A stretch of 64,000 nt of DNA from DASPMP01 sp035626995 (GCA_035626995.1 DASPMP010000236.1:1-64000), one strand, 5' to 3'. Positions 1 to 8,611 are shown, counted from the first letter of the stretch. Numbers and translations: made by a program. The notes: generated from the letters alone by a model not told the origin.

Positions 1-1
1 G

Positions 2-1069
2 GCGGTGAGCATCACGGACCAGCCGCGTTTTTCGTGGCGCGGTGCGATGCTCGATGTGTCGCGCCACTTCTTCACTGTGCGCGAGGTCAAGCAGTACATC
101 GACATCCTCGCGTTGTACAAGATGAATATCCTGCACCTGCACCTGGCCGACGATCAGGGCTGGCGCATCGAGATCAAGTCGCGGCCCGAGCTCGTCGCGA
201 AGGGAAGTGTGACACAAGTGGCTGGAGGGCCCGGAGGGTTCTTCACGCAGGACGATTATTCAGAGCTCGTGCGGTACGCGGCGCAGCGGTACATCACCGT
301 TGTCCCGGAGATCGACATGCCCGGGCACACCAACGCGGCGCTGATCGCCTATCCGGAATTGAGCTGTGGCAAACGACCACCGGCGCCGTACACGGGCATC
401 GAAGTCGGATTCAGCGCGTTCTGTCCGGAAAAGGAAGCGACGTACGCGCTCGTCGAGGATATCGTGCGCGAGATCGCCGCGCTCACGCCGGGACCGTGGT
501 TTCATATGGGAGGCGATGAGGTCGAAACGCTCAGCCCTGCGCGGTATGCCGCGTTCGTCGAACGCGTCGCCGACATCGTGGCACGCAATGGGAAACAGGC
601 CGTCGGATGGGAGGAGATCAACAAGGCAAAGCTCCGTCCGGGCACGCTGGTGCAGCAGTGGCGCGGCGACACGCTGTCGCCACAGGCCGGCGCGAGGTTG
701 ATCGTGTCTCCCGGCCGCCGGCTGTATCTCGACATGAAATACAACGACGCCACCGAGTTGGGACTGAAGTGGGGCGGGCTGATCGAGGTGCAGACCGTGT
801 ATGACTGGGATCCGGCCCTCTACAATCCGGGGACGCGCGAGACCGACATCGCCGGGGTGGAAGCACCCATCTGGGCGGAGACGCTCCGGAACATCGGCGC
901 CGTGCAGTACCTGGCCATGCCGCGCCTGCCGGCAGTCGCGGAGCTTGGCTGGACTCCGCAGGCGACCCGGAACTGGGAGAGTTTCCGCGTGCGTCTCGCG
1001 GCGCAGGCGTCACGCTGGCACTACCTCGGCATCAACTACTATCGCTCGCCGCAGATCCCCTGGCCCTAA
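2..1069 (+). CDS. Beta-N-acetylhexosaminidase (GH20), 5'-truncated by window edge
   Basis: Catalytic TIM-barrel of a glycoside hydrolase family 20 enzyme, which removes terminal GlcNAc or GalNAc by substrate-assisted catalysis. The frame is open to the left edge. The GTG at 5 is only the first possible start inside the window, and the small N-terminal GH20b domain expected in this family is missing, so the true start lies upstream. Visible motifs, numbered from that GTG: HLHLADDQGWR (about 44-54), the strand motif PEIDMPGH, and the catalytic Asp171-Glu172 pair in HMGGDE. Further Trp residues line the expected pocket (WEE, WAE). About 354 residues are visible. No export signal can be judged because the N-terminus is absent. 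The next gene follows after 17 nt on the same strand. Confidence 0.9.
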   Translation, partial: AVSITDQPRFSWRGAMLDVSRHFFTVREVKQYIDILALYKMNILHLHLADDQGWRIEIKSRPELVAKGSVTQVAGGPGGFFTQDDYSELVRYAAQRYITVVPEIDMPGHTNAALIAYPELSCGKRPPAPYTGIEVGFSAFCPEKEATYALVEDIVREIAALTPGPWFHMGGDEVETLSPARYAAFVERVADIVARNGKQAVGWEEINKAKLRPGTLVQQWRGDTLSPQAGARLIVSPGRRLYLDMKYNDATELGLKWGGLIEVQTVYDWDPALYNPGTRETDIAGVEAPIWAETLRNIGAVQYLAMPRLPAVAELGWTPQATRNWESFRVRLAAQASRWHYLGINYYRSPQIPWP

Positions 1070-1086
1070 CGGTTGGAGAGTCGATC

Positions 1087-1545
1087 ATGAAGAGACCTGC
1101 TGTCGCACTGCTCGCCAGTGCGCTCGTCGTTGTTTCCTGTCTCAACGTGGAAGATCGCCCTGCGCTCTCCCTGCTGGCGAACGCCAATGCGCTCACGCTG
1201 ACGACTGACGACACGCTTGTGATCTTTCGCGCGATTACCAATAGCGGCAAGAATGACATGTGGCTGAACGCGGCGGCGGATGCATTCGAAATGACGAATG
1301 CGAATGGCACGAAGGTCTGCGATGCCTCCGCGATCCTCGCGCTCGCCGCGCCGGACCTGGTACGCGTCCCAACGGGTCAGGGTGTGGTGAATGAGCGGAA
1401 GTTCGCCCTGTCGGACCTGCCGAATTGCGCGCCTGGCAATTACTCACTCGTCTTCGTTGCGCATTTCCGGCCGAGCGAAACCGCGGCGGACAACTTCACC
1501 CTGCGCACTTCATCGGCGCCGTTCGCGCTTCAGGCGGCGCCGTAA
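1087..1545 (+). CDS. Putative lipoprotein, small beta-rich domain
   Basis: Protein of 152 residues with a lipoprotein signal peptide: basic start, hydrophobic stretch and a lipobox VVSC with the acylated Cys at 18, so it should be anchored in an envelope membrane. The remainder is rich in Thr, Ala and Asn, with alternating hydrophobic patterns typical of a beta-sandwich, and carries two further Cys residues (KVCD and NCAPG) that could form a disulfide. The layout loosely resembles BsuPI-type inhibitor domains, but I could not confirm this and assign no function. GGAGAG ends about 5 nt before the ATG and supports this start. It follows the GH20 gene by 17 nt and may be co-transcribed with it. 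Confidence 0.65.
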   Translation: MKRPAVALLASALVVVSCLNVEDRPALSLLANANALTLTTDDTLVIFRAITNSGKNDMWLNAAADAFEMTNANGTKVCDASAILALAAPDLVRVPTGQGVVNERKFALSDLPNCAPGNYSLVFVAHFRPSETAADNFTLRTSSAPFALQAAP

Positions 1546-1662
1546 CAGACTGCGTGACCGGCGTCACAGGGTTATTTCGTTATATCTGTGAGTGCAGTAC
1601 GCATCTTGCTTTCGACATGCGCCGTTCTTGGTGCATATTGCCATTTCAGCAGGAGTCATTTG

Positions 1663-2550
1663 ATGCGTACGAAGCTCTTCCGTTCCATCCTGGCCGCGTG
1701 CGCGTTCGCCGCGGCCACCGCATGCAGCGATAGCAGCGGCAATTCCGGCACGCTGTCCGTCCGGCTGACCGACGCGCCGTTCCCGTTTTCGGAAGTTGAA
1801 CGGGTAGACATTTTCGTGGTTCGCGTCGATGCGCGCCGCACGGAGCCGTCTGAAACCGACGCCGAAAACGATGAGGACATGAGCGAGTGGGTCACAATTG
1901 GCTCGCCGGGCAAGGTGATCAACCTCCTGGACCTCGCCGGTGGTGTCACGACGAATCTCGGCGAAGCGACGATTCCGACGGGGATCTACAGCGGCTTCCG
2001 TCTCGTGATCGATCCCGCCCAGTCCGGTGTCACCCTGAAGGACGGCAGTGAACCGGACGTGAAGTGGCCCAGCGCCGCGCAGTCGGGGATCAAGGTGAAG
2101 CTTGATGCACCCGTGGAAGTGGATGAAGACGGCTCCGTGCTCGTCCTCGACTTCGATGTCGGTCGGAGCTTTGTCCTTCGGGGCAACAGCATCCGTAACA
2201 ACGGCCTGCTGTTCAAGCCCGTCGTGCGAGGCACCGCAGTCGATATCACCGGCGGCGCATCCGGCGTGGTTCGTGGCGACGATGCCAACGGTCCCCTCGT
2301 CGCCGGCGCGACGGTCGAAGTCCTGAAGCCCGGGACACTCGTCACGGAAACGAGTCCAGACAGCGTCGTCGCCACGACGTCGTCGGATGCAAATGGGGCG
2401 TTCGCCTTCAGCTTCCTGATGCCCGGCGCGTATGTGCTGCGCGCGACGCCGCCGTCCGAAAGCGTGTACAAGCCAGCGCTTCTCGCAGGCGGACTGACCA
2501 TTGTTCGTGAAACAGAGACACCGGATCTCCTGATCATTCTGCCGCGCTAA
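1663..2550 (+). CDS. DUF4382 domain lipoprotein
   Basis: Protein of 295 residues. Signal peptide with lipobox ending at Cys21 (ATAC), followed by a short Ser/Asn/Gly linker. The DUF4382 domain begins at once (GTLSVRLTDAP, then VERVDIFVVRVD) and runs to roughly residue 195. The C-terminal 90 residues (GGASGVVRGDD to the end) look like a carboxypeptidase-regulatory-like or transthyretin-like beta-sandwich, with VAGATVEVL and a closing LRATPP strand. DUF4382 proteins are cell-surface lipoproteins of unknown function. The frame is open back to a GTG at 1588, but ATG 1663 has AGGAG 7 nt upstream and starts exactly at the signal peptide, so I prefer it. TATATC at 1581-1586 could be its -10 box. Confidence 0.8.
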   Translation: MRTKLFRSILAACAFAAATACSDSSGNSGTLSVRLTDAPFPFSEVERVDIFVVRVDARRTEPSETDAENDEDMSEWVTIGSPGKVINLLDLAGGVTTNLGEATIPTGIYSGFRLVIDPAQSGVTLKDGSEPDVKWPSAAQSGIKVKLDAPVEVDEDGSVLVLDFDVGRSFVLRGNSIRNNGLLFKPVVRGTAVDITGGASGVVRGDDANGPLVAGATVEVLKPGTLVTETSPDSVVATTSSDANGAFAFSFLMPGAYVLRATPPSESVYKPALLAGGLTIVRETETPDLLIILPR

Positions 2551-2571
2551 GCGCAGCGACGATCGTTCCTT

Positions 2572-2603
2572 CCAGCCTGGCGCGGGACCGTGCGCCAGGC
2601 TGG
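2572..2603 (+). terminator. Perfect 12-bp hairpin after the DUF4382 gene
   Basis: The arms CCAGCCTGGCGC (2572-2583) and GCGCCAGGCTGG (2592-2603) are exact reverse complements with an 8-nt loop. The hairpin begins 21 nt after the DUF4382 stop and ends 25 nt before the next start. There is no U-run behind it, so it may be a factor-assisted terminator or an mRNA-stabilising structure. Confidence 0.6.
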
Positions 2604-2627
2604 TCCGTGCTGTACCTTCACGGTCCC

Positions 2628-3191
2628 ATGTTTCCCCTTTACGTTTTCGCCCTGATTCTCGGCGGCGGACTGCTGCTGTTCTCGTTGTTCGGGGACACGG
2701 ATTCTCACGACGGCGACATCGGGCATGACGCGCCGCACGGGAACCCAGCACAGTGGCTCTCCCTCCGCACCGCGATCTACTTCCTCTTCGTGTTCGGCGG
2801 TGTCGGGGCCGTGCTGACGAAAACCTGGCATCTGGCGACGACACCGATCATCGCCATCCTGGCGCTCGTGGCCGGCCTTGGCGTCGGCGCCACCGTCTCC
2901 GCCGCGTTCAATTACCTGAAGAAGACGGATTCGGGCACCCGTGACGGCGACGAAAGCTTCATCGGCCTGTCCGGGCGGCTGACGCTCCCCTTCGGACAGG
3001 GTGGTGCGGGGAAGGTGATGGTCACGCGCGGCGCGCGGACGTTCGAGCTGTTGGCGCGCCCATTCGGTGACGCCACCTCCGACCCCCGACACTGGAAGGC
3101 CGTCATCGTCGTAGAGATGCAACGTGGGACCGCGTTGGTCGCGCCGCTGGATGATCCCGCCGCGCGCGAGCTCGCGTCACTGGAACCGTAG
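2628..3191 (+). CDS. NfeD/YqiJ-like membrane protein (flotillin partner)
   Basis: About 187 residues. Three membrane segments are visible: the first about 20 residues, TAIYFLFVFGGVGAVL, and TPIIAILALVAGLGVGATV. The last about 65 residues read as a small OB-fold (SFIGLSGRLTLPF, KVMVTRGARTFELLARP). Membrane plus OB-fold is the plan of NfeD/YqiJ/YuaF proteins, which are encoded next to SPFH proteins and act with them in membrane microdomain organisation. Here the flotillin gene starts 7 nt downstream. An in-frame ATG at 2607 would add seven residues (MLYLHGP); I prefer 2628 because the hydrophobic helix begins there. TACCTT at 2613-2618 is a possible -10 box very close to this start. Confidence 0.75.
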   Translation: MFPLYVFALILGGGLLLFSLFGDTDSHDGDIGHDAPHGNPAQWLSLRTAIYFLFVFGGVGAVLTKTWHLATTPIIAILALVAGLGVGATVSAAFNYLKKTDSGTRDGDESFIGLSGRLTLPFGQGGAGKVMVTRGARTFELLARPFGDATSDPRHWKAVIVVEMQRGTALVAPLDDPAARELASLEP

Positions 3192-3198
3192 GAGAACC

Positions 3199-4533
3199 AT
3201 GGAAGCATTCACCGGAGCCCTTGTCGCCGCCGGCATCGTACTCGCCGCCCTCGTCGCGCTGCTGATCACCATCAAGTCGCTGATTGTGATCGTGCCTCCG
3301 AACTCCGCCGCGGTGATCACCGGCCGCAGTCGCCAGCTGACGGACGGCCGTGGCGTTGGCTATCGCACGGTGATCGGCGGACGAACATTGCGCATCCCGA
3401 TCATCGAGGAAGTTGCCTGGATGCCGTTGGCGACGATCCCGATCGAGCTCAATGTCCAGAACGCATTCTCCAAGGGTGGCATTCCGCTCTCGGTGCAGGC
3501 GGTGGGAAACATCAAGGTCGCGTCTGAGCCGGAGTCCACCTTCAACAACGGCGTCGAGCGACTCCTCGGCAAGCACGTGGACGAGATCGAGGAGCTCGCG
3601 AAGGAAACGTTGTCCGCGAACCTCCGTGGTGTGCTCGCCAGCATGACGCCCGAGGAAGTCAACGAGGATCGACTGAAGTTCGCGGCGCAGTTGCTCGAGG
3701 AGGCAGACCAGGATCTGCAGAAGCTGGGACTGCAGCTGGACACGTTGAAGATCCAGAACGTGACGGACGAAGTTGGCTACCTCGCCGCCGTTGGACGCGC
3801 GAAGACTGCGCAGGTGCTGAAGGGCGCGCAGATCGCCGAAGCCCAGAACGAAGCCGAGACGAAGCAGCGCCAGGCGGAAGCCATGCGCGTCGCGGAGGTC
3901 GCGCGCGCCGAAGCCGAGATGGCGGTTGCCACTGCGCGCAACGAGTTGCGCGTCAGGCAGGCGCAGCTCAATCAGGAAGCCGAGACCACCGAGCGCGTCG
4001 CCAAGGTCGAGGCGCAGCGCGCGGAGGTCGAGGCCCAGCAGAACCTCGAGAGCCAGCGTGTCGAGCTGCAGAAGCGAAAGCTGCTCGCGGACGTGGTGGA
4101 ACCCGCGGAGGCGCAGCGCAAGGCTGCCGAGCTGCGCGCCATCGCGGATGCCGCCCCCATTCTGGAAAACGGCAAGGCACAGGTGGAGGTGCTGAAGCTG
4201 CTGTACTCGCAGATCAGCAATGCGGGCGAACAAGGGTTCGCCGTCTTCATGGCGGAGAAGCTTCCGATGCTCCTCGGCACAGCCGTGGACGCGGTGAAGG
4301 GAATCGAGATCGACCGCCTGGTGGTGATGGATGGCGGGTCAGGCGACGGGGTGAGCAATGCCGCCAATCAGCGCGTCAATGCCGCGTTCCGCACCCTCGA
4401 GGGACTCGGGTCCGCCTTTGGGATCGACATCCAGTCGGTGCTGCAGGGCGCAGCACGCAAGATGGAGACGCCGGCGGTTCCCGCCGCGGTTGCGACCTAC
4501 CCTTCAGACAAGCAGGTCGGCGCGAAGAAATAG
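3199..4533 (+). CDS. Flotillin-family SPFH protein
   Basis: Protein of 444 residues: an N-terminal membrane anchor (about 3-26), an SPFH/band-7 domain to about residue 190, and a long Ala/Glu-rich coiled coil (about 210-330) of the EA-repeat type seen in flotillins and YqiK/FloT. Flotillins assemble into oligomeric cages or lattices in membrane microdomains. The ATG at 3199 has TAGGAG 7 nt upstream and starts with the anchor; the 25 codons of open frame before it overlap the preceding gene and look non-coding. It is directly downstream of an NfeD-like gene, the usual two-gene arrangement. Its stop lies 3 nt from the stop of the convergent HNH gene. Confidence 0.88.
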   Translation: MEAFTGALVAAGIVLAALVALLITIKSLIVIVPPNSAAVITGRSRQLTDGRGVGYRTVIGGRTLRIPIIEEVAWMPLATIPIELNVQNAFSKGGIPLSVQAVGNIKVASEPESTFNNGVERLLGKHVDEIEELAKETLSANLRGVLASMTPEEVNEDRLKFAAQLLEEADQDLQKLGLQLDTLKIQNVTDEVGYLAAVGRAKTAQVLKGAQIAEAQNEAETKQRQAEAMRVAEVARAEAEMAVATARNELRVRQAQLNQEAETTERVAKVEAQRAEVEAQQNLESQRVELQKRKLLADVVEPAEAQRKAAELRAIADAAPILENGKAQVEVLKLLYSQISNAGEQGFAVFMAEKLPMLLGTAVDAVKGIEIDRLVVMDGGSGDGVSNAANQRVNAAFRTLEGLGSAFGIDIQSVLQGAARKMETPAVPAAVATYPSDKQVGAKK

Positions 4534-4536
4534 CGG

Positions 4537-5088
4537 TTAGCGATACGGCGAATCGTCGTCGCTGATCGGTTCGTTCCACTTCACCCTGGCTTTCTTCGGT
4601 GCCGGTGGGGGCAACATCCCCTCCGGCACCAGCGAACGCGCCAGGTCCAGCAGCCCGGCGCTCAGGTGCGCACCGTAGCGCACGAGATTCGCGGCGCGGC
4701 TGCGAAGGCCCAGCAGGAACGCGAGCGGTGCGAGATCGCGCTTCGCCGCATTGCAGGCCTTGCAGGCCAGCACGAGATTGTCGCGCCGGTCGTAGGCCGT
4801 CTGGCCACGTCTCGGCGCGACGTGGTCCAGGGTCATCTGCCGCGCGGCGAAGGTGAGCCCGCAATACGCGCAGATGGGGCCATGCTGGCGAAGCAGCCAG
4901 GCACGCGTGTCCATCTGCGCGTTCCGGCCGGTCGGATGGGACGTCAGTTCGGGCTGGCGACCGCCACCCCCGCCTTTGCGTCCTCCGCGACGCTTTCGGC
5001 CCGATTTCGACGCTGGGGCATGGCGCGTCTTGGGCGTTCCCCTATGTTTGCGCGGCCCAGGGGCGCTCGATTTGTGTGTTGGTGTCAC
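4537..5088 (-). CDS. HNH endonuclease domain protein
   Basis: About 183 residues if translation starts at the GTG at 5088. The conserved part begins near residue 59 and contains a typical HNH fold: CAYCG (first Cys pair), LDHVAPRR (catalytic His and metal ligand) and NLVLACKACNAAKRD (Asn helix and second Cys pair). Free-standing HNH proteins of this type are zinc-stabilised nucleases of mostly unknown target. The first about 58 residues are low-complexity, Arg/Lys/Gly-rich and have no visible ribosome-binding site before them, so the start is uncertain; an in-frame ATG at 4914 (MDTRAW) would leave only the nuclease domain. It converges on the flotillin gene. Confidence 0.75.
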   Translation of the reverse strand: MTPTHKSSAPGPRKHRGTPKTRHAPASKSGRKRRGGRKGGGGGRQPELTSHPTGRNAQMDTRAWLLRQHGPICAYCGLTFAARQMTLDHVAPRRGQTAYDRRDNLVLACKACNAAKRDLAPLAFLLGLRSRAANLVRYGAHLSAGLLDLARSLVPEGMLPPPAPKKARVKWNEPISDDDSPYR

Positions 5089-5199
5089 TGCAGGAATGGT
5101 TGCCTCGTTCGCCCGTCTTTACAAGCGCCAGGCCTGCCTGATGATCTGGCGGGGCACGAAGTCGTCTCGTAGTGTATACAAATCCCTTCCCCCAGTTCC

Positions 5200-5772
5200 A
5201 TGACTGAGCTTTCCCGCCGCGGTTTTCTCGCGGCAACCGGCGGAGCGATCGCCAGCAGCTGGTTATTCGCCGACCCAGCGGCATTGGTTGCCGCGGGCGA
5301 ACATGCGGCGCGTGCGGCGCGGGCGATACCGCCGCTGCCCTTCGAATATCTGACGCCAGGCGACGCAGCCGAGATCGAGGCGGCCGCCGCGCAAATCATT
5401 CCGAGCGACGAATCCCCGGGCGCGCGCGAAGCCCGCGTCGTGTACTTCATTGACAAGTCACTCGCGACCTGGGCGAAGGATCAGCGGAAAGGCTTCGCGG
5501 ATGCCGTCGCAGAGCTGCGCAAGCGCGCCCGCGCCTCGGGGGCACGAACCTTCGCCGCACTGACAGACGCGCAGCAGCATGCCGTGATCGCCGCGCTGGA
5601 GCAGGACAAGCACGTCGCCTTCTTCACGATTCGAGGCGCGACGCTGGCTGGCATGCTCTCGAACCCGGAATATGGCGGGAACTTCAACAAGGCCGGCTGG
5701 AAGCTCATCGGATTCAGCGATCAGTTCTCCTGGGCTCCACCCTTCGGCTGGTACGACGCCAATGAACGCTGA
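5200..5772 (+). CDS. Gluconate 2-dehydrogenase subunit 3-like protein, Tat-exported
   Basis: Protein of 190 residues. It opens with a twin-arginine signal (SRRGFL at residues 5-10, followed by a hydrophobic segment and an Ala-rich cleavage region), so it should be exported folded, probably bound to its partner. The mature part matches the small gamma subunit of membrane-associated gluconate and other GMC-type dehydrogenases (LTPGDAAEIEAAAAQIIP; NPEYGGNFNKAGWKLIGF; PPFGWYD near the end). The gene for the FAD subunit overlaps its last 11 nt, which implies translational coupling. The small subunit would carry the Tat signal for the cofactor-loaded large subunit, which has none. TATACA at 5175-5180 may be part of its promoter. 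Confidence 0.87.
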   Translation: MTELSRRGFLAATGGAIASSWLFADPAALVAAGEHAARAARAIPPLPFEYLTPGDAAEIEAAAAQIIPSDESPGAREARVVYFIDKSLATWAKDQRKGFADAVAELRKRARASGARTFAALTDAQQHAVIAALEQDKHVAFFTIRGATLAGMLSNPEYGGNFNKAGWKLIGFSDQFSWAPPFGWYDANER

Positions 5773-7447
5773 GCATCGCCACCTTCCGCTCGCGCCGCTC
5801 CAGCAGCGCGGTGCGACGTACCAGCCCTCTGAGGAAGTCGACTTCGTCATCGTCGGCAGCGGTGCCGCTGGGGGCGTCATGGCCAAGGAGCTTTCGCAGG
5901 CCGGCTTCAGCGTCGTGGTGCTCGAGCAGGGACCGTGGCGCAACGAGAACGATTTTCCGCACGATGAGATCAAGATTTGGCAGCACCATCATCTCACCAA
6001 CGACTGGAACAAGTCACCGACCACATTCCGCGCGACGGAGACCGACAAGGCGAATCGGCAACCCGCACTGATCTACGGCCGCGGCGTGGGTGGAACGACG
6101 GTGCATTTCTCCGGGAACTACTGGCGGTTCAAGCCCATCGATTTCCGGGAGGTCAGCACCAGGGGCGCGATGGCAGGAACTTCTCTCGCGGACTGGCCGA
6201 TTACCTACGAGGAGCTCGAGCCGTACTACACGAAGGTGGATTGGGAAGTTGGTGTTGCCGGCGCCCCCGGCCCGTTCGATCCGCCGCGCTCGCGGCCGTA
6301 TCCGATGCCGCCCCACCACCCGAAGTCACAGGGGGTGCTGCTGGAGCGCGCGGCGAAGCAGCTGGGGTGGACGGCATTCGCGGCACCGATGGCCATCAAC
6401 TCCCGCTTCTACAACGGCCGGTCGCAGTGCGTGCAGTGCGGCTTCTGTCTCGGCTTCGGATGCGAAGTACGAGCGAAAAGCTCGTCGCTCGTCACCGTCA
6501 TTCCTGTCGCCATGGCCACGGGCAGGTGCGAGGTGCGACCGAATTCATACGTGAGAAAAGTGGAAGTCTCACCGCGTGGCCGCGTCACCGGTGTGAAGTA
6601 CTTCGATGCAAACCGGCGTGAGTTCTACCAGCTCGCCAAGGCCGTCGTGCTCTGTGCCAACGGGGCGGAGACGCCACGCCTGCTGCTCAACAGCAGGTCG
6701 AATGCGTTCCCGAACGGCCTCGCCAACTCCAGCGGCTACGTGGGTCGCAACCTGATGTTCAATGGCGCCGGAATGGCCATGGGCCGCTTCGAAAATGAGG
6801 TCAACGGCTACAAGGGCCTGGTCGCGAGCCGGATCATCTGGGACACGTACGAACTCGACCCGAAACTGGGCTTGGTGGGGGGCGGCGGATTTGATTTTCG
6901 GTTCGACCAGACCCCGATCAACTTCGCCTTCGGCGGCCTGGCGCCCGGCGAGCCGACGTGGGGGCGGGCGTTCAAGCGCCACCTGGCGCAGAATTTCAAC
7001 CGGTCGTTGCTCGCGTACGGCCACACGACCTCGCTCCCCGTCATGGGGAACAGCATCTCCCTGGATCCAGGGATCAAGGACGACTGGGGGCTGCCGGCCC
7101 TGCGTGTCACCTACCAGGATCACGAACAGGACCTGAAGATGTATAAGTACTTCGCCGGGAAATCCGAGGAACTTCTCAAGGCGGCAGGTGCAACCACGAC
7201 CTGGCAGCTGGACGTGAGCAGCCAGCAGTTCGGCGTACACCTCCTCGGTACCTGCCGAATGGGGAATGATCCGCGGACGTCGGTGGTCGATCGGTATCAC
7301 CGTGCCCATGACGTGAAGAACCTGTTCATCGTGGACGGATCGAGCTTCGTCACGAGTGGCCGCGGCCAGCCAACGATGACCATTCAGGCGCTGGCATTCC
7401 GGGCCGGGGAGCACGTCGCCAACTTCGCGAAGCGGGGCGAGATCTAG
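5762..7447 (+). CDS. GMC family FAD-dependent oxidoreductase
   Basis: Protein of 561 residues, the catalytic partner of the Tat-signalled small subunit upstream. The N-terminal Rossmann motif VIVGSGAAGG (from about residue 27) binds FAD; GRGVGGTTVHFSGNYW is the GMC signature region; the C-terminal GMC_oxred_C domain contains HLLGTCRMG and DGSSFVTSGRGQPTMTIQAL. The reaction is likely oxidation of an alcohol or sugar with transfer of electrons to the respiratory chain; the substrate cannot be told. A cysteine cluster CVQCGFCLGFGC sits near residues 223-234, between the FAD and substrate halves. The ATG at 5762 overlaps the upstream stop; longer in-frame starts lie inside the preceding gene. Its stop overlaps that of the convergent App1-type gene. 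Confidence 0.9.
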   Translation: MNAEHRHLPLAPLQQRGATYQPSEEVDFVIVGSGAAGGVMAKELSQAGFSVVVLEQGPWRNENDFPHDEIKIWQHHHLTNDWNKSPTTFRATETDKANRQPALIYGRGVGGTTVHFSGNYWRFKPIDFREVSTRGAMAGTSLADWPITYEELEPYYTKVDWEVGVAGAPGPFDPPRSRPYPMPPHHPKSQGVLLERAAKQLGWTAFAAPMAINSRFYNGRSQCVQCGFCLGFGCEVRAKSSSLVTVIPVAMATGRCEVRPNSYVRKVEVSPRGRVTGVKYFDANRREFYQLAKAVVLCANGAETPRLLLNSRSNAFPNGLANSSGYVGRNLMFNGAGMAMGRFENEVNGYKGLVASRIIWDTYELDPKLGLVGGGGFDFRFDQTPINFAFGGLAPGEPTWGRAFKRHLAQNFNRSLLAYGHTTSLPVMGNSISLDPGIKDDWGLPALRVTYQDHEQDLKMYKYFAGKSEELLKAAGATTTWQLDVSSQQFGVHLLGTCRMGNDPRTSVVDRYHRAHDVKNLFIVDGSSFVTSGRGQPTMTIQALAFRAGEHVANFAKRGEI

Positions 7448-8568
7448 CCCGGCGCGTCTGCCTTCTTTTCGTCGCGGATTTCCTCGAGCTCATTCGCGCC
7501 GATCAAGCCCAATTCCACGGCATGGCTGGCGGCGGCAAGGGTGTCCGGGGTGAGCAGAAGCGTCGATCCCGCCGCGAGGATTTCCGCGGACAACTGCTGG
7601 ATGACGAGGGAGCGCTCCGGGTGACCGGTCACGTCGCGGATGTAGACCGCGCGGACGCGCTCGGGATGCTCGTGCACGACGTCGCGATAGATCTCCGGAT
7701 CCTGCTGGCCGCTGTCACCGACCAGGACGACCGGCACGCCCGGGTACGTGGTCAGCACCCGCCGGATCATTTCACGCTTGTGCGAATGATGGTGCCGTGA
7801 GGAAAGCGTATCGAAGCCGATGTCGACATCCCGCAGCAGGACGGGTCCATGCGGAATCCCCTGCAGCTGCAGGAACTGCGTGATCACGTCGTACACGTTC
7901 CACGGACTGCTCGACACGTAAAAGAGCGGATTGCGTGCGTCCCCGTTGGCTCCGCGTCGCAGCGCGCGGTAGAACGCGGCAACGCCGAGGAAAGGCAAAC
8001 GTGTATGGGCATTCTCGAGCAGCATCGTACGCGCAGCCGAGAGCAGATTCGTCACCTTCGACTGCAGCACCGTGTCGTCGATGTCGCTGATGATGAGGAG
8101 CTGTGGCGGGACGGAGGGGTGATAAAGTTTCGCCTGCGCCGTCACCGGTTCGTCGTCTGGCACTGGCGACACGAGTTCGGCGCTGACCTTCACCCAGTCT
8201 TCGTCGATTCGTTCCGGCGAGGCGGCGGACATCCAGCCGTGCAGGAACCCTTCTTCGTCCGCGGCGAAGTCCTGGCTGGCCTGACCCACGTGGACCCGGA
8301 CGACGGCGTGCGGAATCGCATCGGCGTCCGCTCGACGCAGCATGGCAATCAGGTTGCGCCAGCGTGCATCAGCCGCCGTTGCGGGGGGCAGCCTTTCATC
8401 GCGGAGCGCGCGTCCATTGATGAGCGCCCGATCGCCCCATCCGAAGCCGTCATAGAGCGTGACGCCCAGGGGAGAACGCGGTAGGCGACGCGCCAGGACA
8501 TCCCGCGCTGCCGCACCGGCGGTAAACACGTCGTTCAGGAGGCGAGAGAACGGGCTGCGATCGGACAT
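7444..8568 (-). CDS. App1-type phosphatidate phosphatase domain protein (DUF2183)
   Basis: Protein of 374 residues. The C-terminal half matches the DUF2183/App1 catalytic domain, a HAD-like Mg-dependent lipid phosphatase fold: the nucleophile motif DIDDT at 162-166, FYVSSSPWNVYD, and the metal motif VLVGDSGQQDPEIY. Yeast App1 dephosphorylates phosphatidate; bacterial homologues are uncharacterised, so the substrate is inference. The first about 150 residues form a beta-rich domain usual in these proteins. There is no signal peptide, so it is predicted cytoplasmic. The start at 8568 lies just downstream of a twin palindrome (8582-8611) and a TACGTT box (8577-8582), which suggests repressor control. 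Its stop codon overlaps that of the convergent GMC gene. Confidence 0.83.
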   Translation of the reverse strand: MSDRSPFSRLLNDVFTAGAAARDVLARRLPRSPLGVTLYDGFGWGDRALINGRALRDERLPPATAADARWRNLIAMLRRADADAIPHAVVRVHVGQASQDFAADEEGFLHGWMSAASPERIDEDWVKVSAELVSPVPDDEPVTAQAKLYHPSVPPQLLIISDIDDTVLQSKVTNLLSAARTMLLENAHTRLPFLGVAAFYRALRRGANGDARNPLFYVSSSPWNVYDVITQFLQLQGIPHGPVLLRDVDIGFDTLSSRHHHSHKREMIRRVLTTYPGVPVVLVGDSGQQDPEIYRDVVHEHPERVRAVYIRDVTGHPERSLVIQQLSAEILAAGSTLLLTPDTLAAASHAVELGLIGANELEEIRDEKKADAPG

Positions 8569-8581
8569 TGCCCGAAAACGT

Positions 8582-8611
8582 AAACGGTTAACCGCGGACG
8601 GTTAACCGTTT
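8582..8611 (-). promoter_or_regulatory. Twin 10-bp palindrome, candidate operator of the App1-type gene
   Basis: CGGTTAACCG occurs twice, at 8585-8594 and 8599-8608, with 4 nt between copies. Each copy is itself palindromic, and the two together form a perfect 13-bp inverted repeat (AAACGGTTAACCG / CGGTTAACCGTTT, 8582-8594 and 8599-8611). It abuts TACGTT, a possible -10 box 8 nt from the App1 start. Tandem palindromes with 14-bp spacing suit two repressor dimers; a hairpin in the 5' mRNA is the alternative. Confidence 0.55.

Noticed and set aside
1564..2844. Long minus-strand open frame opposite the DUF4382 gene
   Set aside because: Arg/His/Gly-rich shadow typical of high-GC antisense frames; the plus-strand gene has a lipobox, ribosome-binding site and known domain.
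3103..4233. Minus-strand open frame opposite flotillin
   Set aside because: Leu/Arg/Asp-rich mirror of the coiled-coil coding sequence; the flotillin gene is well supported.
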